Positions 47,101 to 54,546 of a stretch of DNA of 54,546 nucleotides are shown here, in pieces. Each line of letters opens with the position of its first letter. Position 1 is the first letter of the stretch. The stretch covers positions 1 to 54,546 of the forward strand of contig NZ_LATL02000252.1 in assembly GCF_000972705.2 (NCBI RefSeq). The letters are read 5' to 3'. The DNA comes from Limnoraphis robusta CS-951 (lineage in GTDB: Bacteria > Cyanobacteriota > Cyanobacteriia > Cyanobacteriales > Microcoleaceae). The position numbers and the translations under genes are program-made. The notes below the pieces were generated by a model that did no database searches, was not told where the DNA came from, and saw only the letters and a list, made by a program, of their open reading frames with translations.

Positions 47101-50100
47101 AACGCATTGAACTAGAGTTACAATTAACAAGAATCCCTATTAGGGATTGAAACATATTTATTTCGTTTAAACAAATAATGCTGCTTAGTTACAATTAACA
47201 AGAATCCCTATTAGGGATTGAAACCCTGAAGAAAAGCTAGAACAAATCCAAGATTATAGAAAGGTTACAATTAACAAGAATCCCTATTAGGGATTGAAAC
47301 TACGACCAATAAAATCAGGATTAGAATCTTCAGAGTTACAATTAACAAGAATCCCTATTAGGGATTGAAACGAAAAGAACGAGAGTTTTGAACACTTTTG
47401 CAGCAGGTTACAATTAACAAGAATCCCTATTAGGGATTGAAACTTGGGTTCTGGTTTCTGGGGGATGGGTTCCCAACTGAATTCAAGTTACAATTAACAA
47501 GAATCCCTATTAGGGATTGAAACGGAAGTTTAGTAAATGCAGAACCAACGACGACAAGTTACAATTAACAAGAATCCCTATTAGGGATTGAAACCTTCGT
47601 GATATTAAAAAATACTCTTTAGATTCACAGTTACAATTAACAAGAATCCCTATTAGGGATTGAAACAAGTTTGGGGAGCGGTTTTATTCTTACAGAAAGT
47701 GTTACAATTAACAAGAATCCCTATTAGGGATTGAAACGGATAGTATCCCAAGCTTCATCCGGTACGTTATCAGGAAGGTTACAATTAACAAGAATCCCTA
47801 TTAGGGATTGAAACGAGATTTTTCACGGCGAGAAATGCAGAGGCGATGGCATTTGTTACAATTAACAAGAATCCCTATTAGGGATTGAAACTTTGAATTC
47901 CCTCGGCTTCTTCTCTCGCTCTTTGGTTACAATTAACAAGAATCCCTATTAGGGATTGAAACGCCAATATTGACCAGGAATAGGAAGGGGCTGAATGTTA
48001 CAATTAACAAGAATCCCTATTAGGGATTGAAACTTGGCATTCTCCATGCACAAATAACAAAATCTCCAATTGTTACAATTAACAAGAATCCCTATTAGGG
48101 ATTGAAACTTGATTATCCACTCAGACAAACATTAAAACTTCTACCCAGTTACAATTAACAAGAATCCCTATTAGGGATTGAAACTTTGATAATTTTAATT
48201 ATCATGGCTAATGCAAAAGTTACAATTAACAAGAATCCCTATTAGGGATTGAAACATAAAAGTGCCGACCAACTCCAGAGCGCCAGTATGTTACAATTAA
48301 CAAGAATCCCTATTAGGGATTGAAACATAATGAATGTAGAGACAAGGAAAGAGGTAAAAGGTTACAATTAACAAGAATCCCTATTAGGGATTGAAACAGC
48401 TGAGGAATTAATGTGAAGACTAAACCCAGGATAGTTACAATTAACAAGAATCCCTATTAGGGATTGAAACCCTCTATGAGCTTTGCTGCAAGGTTCGGGA
48501 GCTGCCCAATGTTACAATTAACAAGAATCCCTATTAGGGATTGAAACTTGTAAATATTATGTAGATAGTTTATTAGATTCATCCATGTTACAATTAACAA
48601 GAATCCCTATTAGGGATTGAAACTTTAAAAGTTCAGTCCCATTTGGAACCCTCCTAAATAGTTACAATTAACAAGAATCCCTATTAGGGATTGAAACTGC
48701 CAAGGAATTCCCCGGCGGGTTCGTATAAACGTTACAATTAACAAGAATCCCTATTAGGGATTGAAACTTACAAATAGCTTTTAAAGCCTGATTATAAACA
48801 GTTACAATTAACAAGAATCCCTATTAGGGATTGAAACTAACGCGGGTGCTAGACTCGGGTTTCTCTGCTGAACTTTCGGTTACAATTAACAAGAATCCCT
48901 ATTAGGGATTGAAACAGTGAAAAGAGATAGATTAGGGCCGCCAACACCGTTACAATTAACAAGAATCCCTATTAGGGATTGAAACAGCGTAAAATTAACG
49001 GCGGGTGAGTTTGTCAATCTTGGGTTACAATTAACAAGAATCCCTATTAGGGATTGAAACCACCGAGCATTTGGCGAATCCACCGAATAGGGGTTACAAT
49101 TAACAAGAATCCCTATTAGGGATTGAAACTTATGCTTTCTTATTTGGCGATATCAATTCTTGAGTTACAATTAACAAGAATCCCTATTAGGGATTGAAAC
49201 TTTGCTCCCGGTGTGAACTGCTCACCAGGCTTCCTAGTTACAATTAACAAGAATCCCTATTAGGGATTGAAACTCAATCCCTTTCAGGGATTCAAAGTTG
49301 CACAACTGTTACAATTAACAAGAATCCCTATTAGGGATTGAAACTGGGAGTTGACCAATCATTCCTAAGTCTTGAGGACAAGGTTACAATTAACAAGAAT
49401 CCCTATTAGGGATTGAAACTTTGACTCGCAATTCATCTCGCCGCCAAATCGGAGTTACAATTAACAAGAATCCCTATTAGGGATTGAAACGAAAGGATTT
49501 CTTGCGGCTTTGAATCCATTCAAGGGTTACAATTAACAAGAATCCCTATTAGGGATTGAAACACTACCAGCCAAAATGACTACTAGGTAAATAATTGTTA
49601 CAATTAACAAGAATCCCTATTAGGGATTGAAACGGGACTGTGTTGAGCAGGATGGTTAACCCGGGAAAGGTTACAATTAACAAGAATCCCTATTAGGGAT
49701 TGAAACTTTATATTTATCATTTTAGGAACAGGCTCACCAAGTTACAATTAACAAGAATCCCTATTAGGGATTGAAACTCTTTTCAACTTGCGTGACTTCC
49801 ATTATTTAATGTTACAATTAACAAGAATCCCTATTAGGGATTGAAACGAGAAAAAAGCTGATTTTGCCAGAGAAAAGTCACCGTTACAATTAACAAGAAT
49901 CCCTATTAGGGATTGAAACGGTTTGATTGACGAGAATATAGGCAATTCCCAAGTTACAATTAACAAGAATCCCTATTAGGGATTGAAACAAAGACATGGT
50001 AGGGGTGATCTCTGAAACTGGACAGTTACAATTAACAAGAATCCCTATTAGGGATTGAAACATCACCCTTGTAGCGAGTCTCTCACCCTATTTTTCGGGA

Positions 50101-53100
50101 TGGTTACAATTAACAAGAATCCCTATTAGGGATTGAAACGACTTGTTTGAGAGAGACACCGCAGGACGTAAAGTTACAATTAACAAGAATCCCTATTAGG
50201 GATTGAAACATCAATATAAGCCACTGTTTGGCAATGAATAAAGTTACAATTAACAAGAATCCCTATTAGGGATTGAAACACTCCAGTTTACTCTCTAGTA
50301 AAAAAACTTAATTTTGTTACAATTAACAAGAATCCCTATTAGGGATTGAAACAATTCAGATAGTCCAGTTCCTTCGCGGCGCTCCAGTTACAATTAACAA
50401 GAATCCCTATTAGGGATTGAAACTCAAGAATATTTGCTCCCAGTTTATTAGATCATGTTACAATTAACAAGAATCCCTATTAGGGATTGAAACAGTTTGC
50501 GGCCAGTCAATCACCCGAAGCAATCCGGTTACAATTAACAAGAATCCCTATTAGGGATTGAAACTATAGGCTATGAACGCGCGTTTATCAAACTTGGCAG
50601 TTACAATTAACAAGAATCCCTATTAGGGATTGAAACATAACCGTTGTAGCGAGATTCTTGCCCTGTTTTTGTTACAATTAACAAGAATCCCTATTAGGGA
50701 TTGAAACTCAAACGAGCGCTACGACATGGGGAAACTATATTGGTTACAATTAACAAGAATCCCTATTAGGGATTGAAACAACACCAAAGTAACTAGGAGG
50801 AACGGGGAACGCTTCCCCAGTTACAATTAACAAGAATCCCTATTAGGGATTGAAACCGACAATAGCAGACGCTGAAACCCGCTCTAGACAGTTACAATTA
50901 ACAAGAATCCCTATTAGGGATTGAAACGCCGTTTTGGTAAAAATCGCAAACAACCGGAAAGTTACAATTAACAAGAATCCCTATTAGGGATTGAAACGCA
51001 AGGAAACTTGACAGTAGATCGTTGCTGAACCGGTTACAATTAACAAGAATCCCTATTAGGGATTGAAACACTTGTAACTAATCGCCACATCCTGACGAAC
51101 GAGTTACAATTAACAAGAATCCCTATTAGGGATTGAAACTTAGGCTTGCGTTTGCCCGCCGCCGTACCAGAAGGGTTACAATTAACAAGAATCCCTATTA
51201 GGGATTGAAACTTTTAATTGCAACTCAAAGCGATGCCAATAGATGTCTAAGGTTACAATTAACAAGAATCCCTATTAGGGATTGAAACCAACTACATTCT
51301 GAGCATCAGTTTGAACTCGAGAAGTTACAATTAACAAGAATCCCTATTAGGGATTGAAACGTGACTTCCTGTGGCGTAATCAGGAGTAAAATTAGTTACA
51401 ATTAACAAGAATCCCTATTAGGGATTGAAACCCCTGAAATCCTCCCCGGTGGAACAGTTGTCGAAGTTACAATTAACAAGAATCCCTATTAGGGATTGAA
51501 ACGCTAAAAAGCCAGGCACTCCCTATAACGACACGTTACAATTAACAAGAATCCCTATTAGGGATTGAAACCAGATAATTATCGGCGATCCTACTGAAAG
51601 ATCTAGTTACAATTAACAAGAATCCCTATTAGGGATTGAAACTTCCCATCGAAAGTTTGATGGATCATAATCAAATGTTACAATTAACAAGAATCCCTAT
51701 TAGGGATTGAAACTTTTACAACAATATCCGTAGTAGTGGAGGTTGTGGTTACAATTAACAAGAATCCCTATTAGGGATTGAAACTACTATAGTCGTGTGT
51801 AAAACGTGGAAATACGCAGTTACAATTAACAAGAATCCCTATTAGGGATTGAAACAATAACATTATACATGATTTTCAACTAAAAAGGTATCGTTACAAT
51901 TAACAAGAATCCCTATTAGGGATTGAAACCGGACTCAGAAGGATTATTATGTTGGCGAATGTGGGTTACAATTAACAAGAATCCCTATTAGGGATTGAAA
52001 CACGCCAAAATTACCGGGATTATATTTTTTAGCCGATTGTTACAATTAACAAGAATCCCTATTAGGGATTGAAACGGAACGCCTATCAATTCACCGCTTG
52101 ATGCAATTTGTTACAATTAACAAGAATCCCTATTAGGGATTGAAACGAAATTCCAGACTCTCTGCACGCCACCCACAAACCGTTACAATTAACAAGAATC
52201 CCTATTAGGGATTGAAACTAAGTAATTCCAGAGATTTCCCGTATTGAATAAAAGTTACAATTAACAAGAATCCCTATTAGGGATTGAAACAAAATCACGA
52301 TAAAACGCCTTTGACAGAATTGGGTTACAATTAACAAGAATCCCTATTAGGGATTGAAACTAAACGTTTGGCAAGTGAAGGTAAAGGCTGGGTTGGTTAC
52401 AATTAACAAGAATCCCTATTAGGGATTGAAACCAGCAAGCTCTAACAGGTGGGCGCTATAGAAAGAGTTACAATTAACAAGAATCCCTATTAGGGATTGA
52501 AACGAGAATATGCCATCATATCGGAAGGAGTCCCAACAGTTACAATTAACAAGAATCCCTATTAGGGATTGAAACCAAAGCCAAAGCGGCGCAAGCCTAA
52601 CCCACCTAGCTCAAAGGTTACAATTAACAAGAATCCCTATTAGGGATTGAAACGAAGTAACCCAGTATGTATACGCTAAATACATCAAAGTTACAATTAA
52701 CAAGAATCCCTATTAGGGATTGAAACTCCTTACTCTTTCTTGGTCGTTGGGGAAGAAATACGGGTTACAATTAACAAGAATCCCTATTAGGGATTGAAAC
52801 GGAGAGCAAGTTGAATCACTCCAACCAACGAAAAAGGTTACAATTAACAAGAATCCCTATTAGGGATTGAAACGCAGCTTCCATTAGCTTCGCTAAGATA
52901 ATATCTGTTACAATTAACAAGAATCCCTATTAGGGATTGAAACCTACCGGGAGTTAAGGGAGACAAGGGCGATACCGGTGTTACAATTAACAAGAATCCC
53001 TATTAGGGATTGAAACTAAACCTAGTTTCTTCTCTAGTTTTGAACAGCAACTCATGTTACAATTAACAAGAATCCCTATTAGGGATTGAAACAAAGCAAC

Positions 53101-54546
53101 TGGGAGGGTTAACGATACAGAAGCGAGTTACAATTAACAAGAATCCCTATTAGGGATTGAAACTTTGCTCTAGCGATCGCGGACTTTCCAATCTCAGGTT
53201 ACAATTAACAAGAATCCCTATTAGGGATTGAAACAGTAGCAACCTCGTGGGAGTAGACCGCTTGGATGGTTACAATTAACAAGAATCCCTATTAGGGATT
53301 GAAACTCGTACTATTTCTTGTAAGGGAAGCGATCGCAAGTTACAATTAACAAGAATCCCTATTAGGGATTGAAACAGGGAAAATAGGAAGGCTAAAACCC
53401 TGATTCTCTGTTACAATTAACAAGAATCCCTATTAGGGATTGAAACTAAATATGCAAGTAAAGCAGTTGCATTTTCTAAGGTTACAATTAACAAGAATCC
53501 CTATTAGGGATTGAAACGAGGGAGAGTGAGGGGAAACTGTTGCAAGCAGTCCGTTACAATTAACAAGAATCCCTATTAGGGATTGAAACCCGGTAGTTCT
53601 GCCAGAGCAGAGAATCACTTCAGAAAGTTACAATTAACAAGAATCCCTATTAGGGATTGAAACTAAATTGAACGCTAAATAGAGAAAAACAGGAACTGTT
53701 ACAATTAACAAGAATCCCTATTAGGGATTGAAACTCGCCAATTAGCACATCCTACTTGAAAAGGAAATTGTTACAATTAACAAGAATCCCTATTAGGGAT
53801 TGAAACAACTTCCTTCTGAGTTTGTTAATAATCCTGTTGTTGTTACAATTAACAAGAATCCCTATTAGGGATTGAAACTCCATCGATAACCATTAAACTC
53901 ATGCGCTTCCATGTTACAATTAACAAGAATCCCTATTAGGGATTGAAACTTGAGTATACCACTTTTAGAACCATTACACAAAATTGTTACAATTAACAAG
54001 AATCCCTATTAGGGATTGAAACGTACACCTTGCATTAGGGTATCGGGAGTATTATTCTGAGTTACAATTAACAAGAATCCCTATTAGGGATTGAAACTAA
54101 GGTTCCCTTCTACATCAAAACCAATATTTAAGTTACAATTAACAAGAATCCCTATTAGGGATTGAAACAATATCGGCATAAGGTGAGAGATCTTCCTCAG
54201 CTTCTTGTTACAATTAACAAGAATCCCTATTAGGGATTGAAACAGGGGAACTCGATAAGGTGCGATCGCAACTGTATCAGAGTTACAATTAACAAGAATC
54301 CCTATTAGGGATTGAAACAGATTGTCTAGCCAGTTAGTTTCCTTACCTATACGTTACAATTAACAAGAATCCCTATTAGGGATTGAAACTAATTATTGAA
54401 CGAACTAAAGGAACTAACGAAGTGGTTACAATTAACAAGAATCCCTATTAGGGATTGAAACTGAGTTCCCCTGGCGATCGCTAAATTGTAAGATCACATC
54501 GTTACAATTAACAAGAATCCCTATTAGGGATTGAAACACAGACGAT
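32106..54546 (+). CRISPR. CRISPR array 2, at least 309 repeats of 37 bp, truncated by the window
   Basis: Manual counting gives 309 repeat starts from 32106 to 54501 and 308 complete spacers of about 31-46 bp (mean unit 72.7 bp). The array runs to the window edge. The repeat begins GTTACAATTAACAAG and ends AATCCCTATTAGGGATTGAAAC in two parts, with hairpin AATCCC/GGGATT and handle ATTGAAAC. I noticed no repeat variant, including near the right edge. cas1-cas2-leader immediately upstream and the handle sequence set the orientation (plus, newest spacers left). Minus-strand open frames with a repeated FQSLIGILVNCN motif are translations of the repeat, not genes. Confidence 0.99.

Noticed and set aside
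32479..53618. Many minus-strand open frames with recurring FQSLIGILVNCN
   Set aside because: They are translations of the array 2 repeat and spacers; no protein repeat family is involved.
1..54546. tRNA or rRNA genes
   Set aside because: No cloverleaf-like or rRNA sequence was recognised.

Overview
The window is AT-rich and carries scattered GCGATCGC (HIP1) octamers, PEP-CTERM and LamG proteins, IS701- and IS200/IS605-type debris, heptamer tandem repeats and cyanobacterial-type cas genes. It therefore looks like chromosome, or a large plasmid, of a filamentous Oscillatoriales-like cyanobacterium. The genus cannot be fixed from the sequence alone.

Layout. (1) 1-6450 is a gene-poor, decayed stretch. 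It has one intact MraY/WecA-like glycan-lipid transferase, a PEP-CTERM protein, a LamG membrane protein and a 52-residue membrane peptide, among remnants of an acyltransferase, a nuclease-like protein, a type IV pilin and an IS701-like transposase. (2) 6451-15728 is a type III-B (Cmr) operon: Cas10/Cmr2 without an HD domain, Cmr3, Cmr4, Cmr5, a Cmr6-Cmr1 fusion, a CARF-HEPN ribonuclease and an unusual polynucleotide-kinase/winged-helix/WYL fusion. (3) 16098-18451 is CRISPR array 1, with 32 repeats of 36 bp, followed by a broken IS200/IS605 element. (4) 19286-31843 is a complete type I-D locus: a divergent WYL-type regulator, cas3', a decayed two-repeat mini-CRISPR, a small winged-helix gene, cas10d, csc2, csc1, cas6, a frameshifted four-helix-bundle gene, cas4, cas1 and cas2. 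(5) 31844-32105 is the leader, and 32106 to the right edge is CRISPR array 2. I counted 309 uniform 37-bp repeats there, and the array is cut by the window end.

How it works together. The I-D module supplies adaptation (Cas4-Cas1-Cas2) and crRNA processing (Cas6), with Cas10d/Csc1/Csc2/Cas3' as DNA interference. The III-B module has no cas6 or cas1 of its own. Its Cas10 keeps GGDD, so it should make cyclic oligoadenylate, which the CARF-HEPN protein would sense. The Cas10 HD nuclease is absent and the Cmr4 cleavage aspartate appears replaced, so the module may act mainly by signalling.

The most provocative signal is the decayed mini-CRISPR at 22407-22517, between cas3' and the rest of the I-D operon. 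Its two pseudo-repeats keep the Cas6-type hairpin and, with one change in one copy, the 8-nt handle. The start of the pseudo-spacer resembles two GTT-flanked sites just upstream of a good promoter for the adjacent small gene. This is the layout expected of a CreA-like guide RNA that turns the I-D complex into a repressor. Other points of interest are pairs of related spacers (including one pair sharing 30 of 31 bases but differing in length), a spacer that itself looks like a CRISPR repeat, and nine spacers carrying HIP1.
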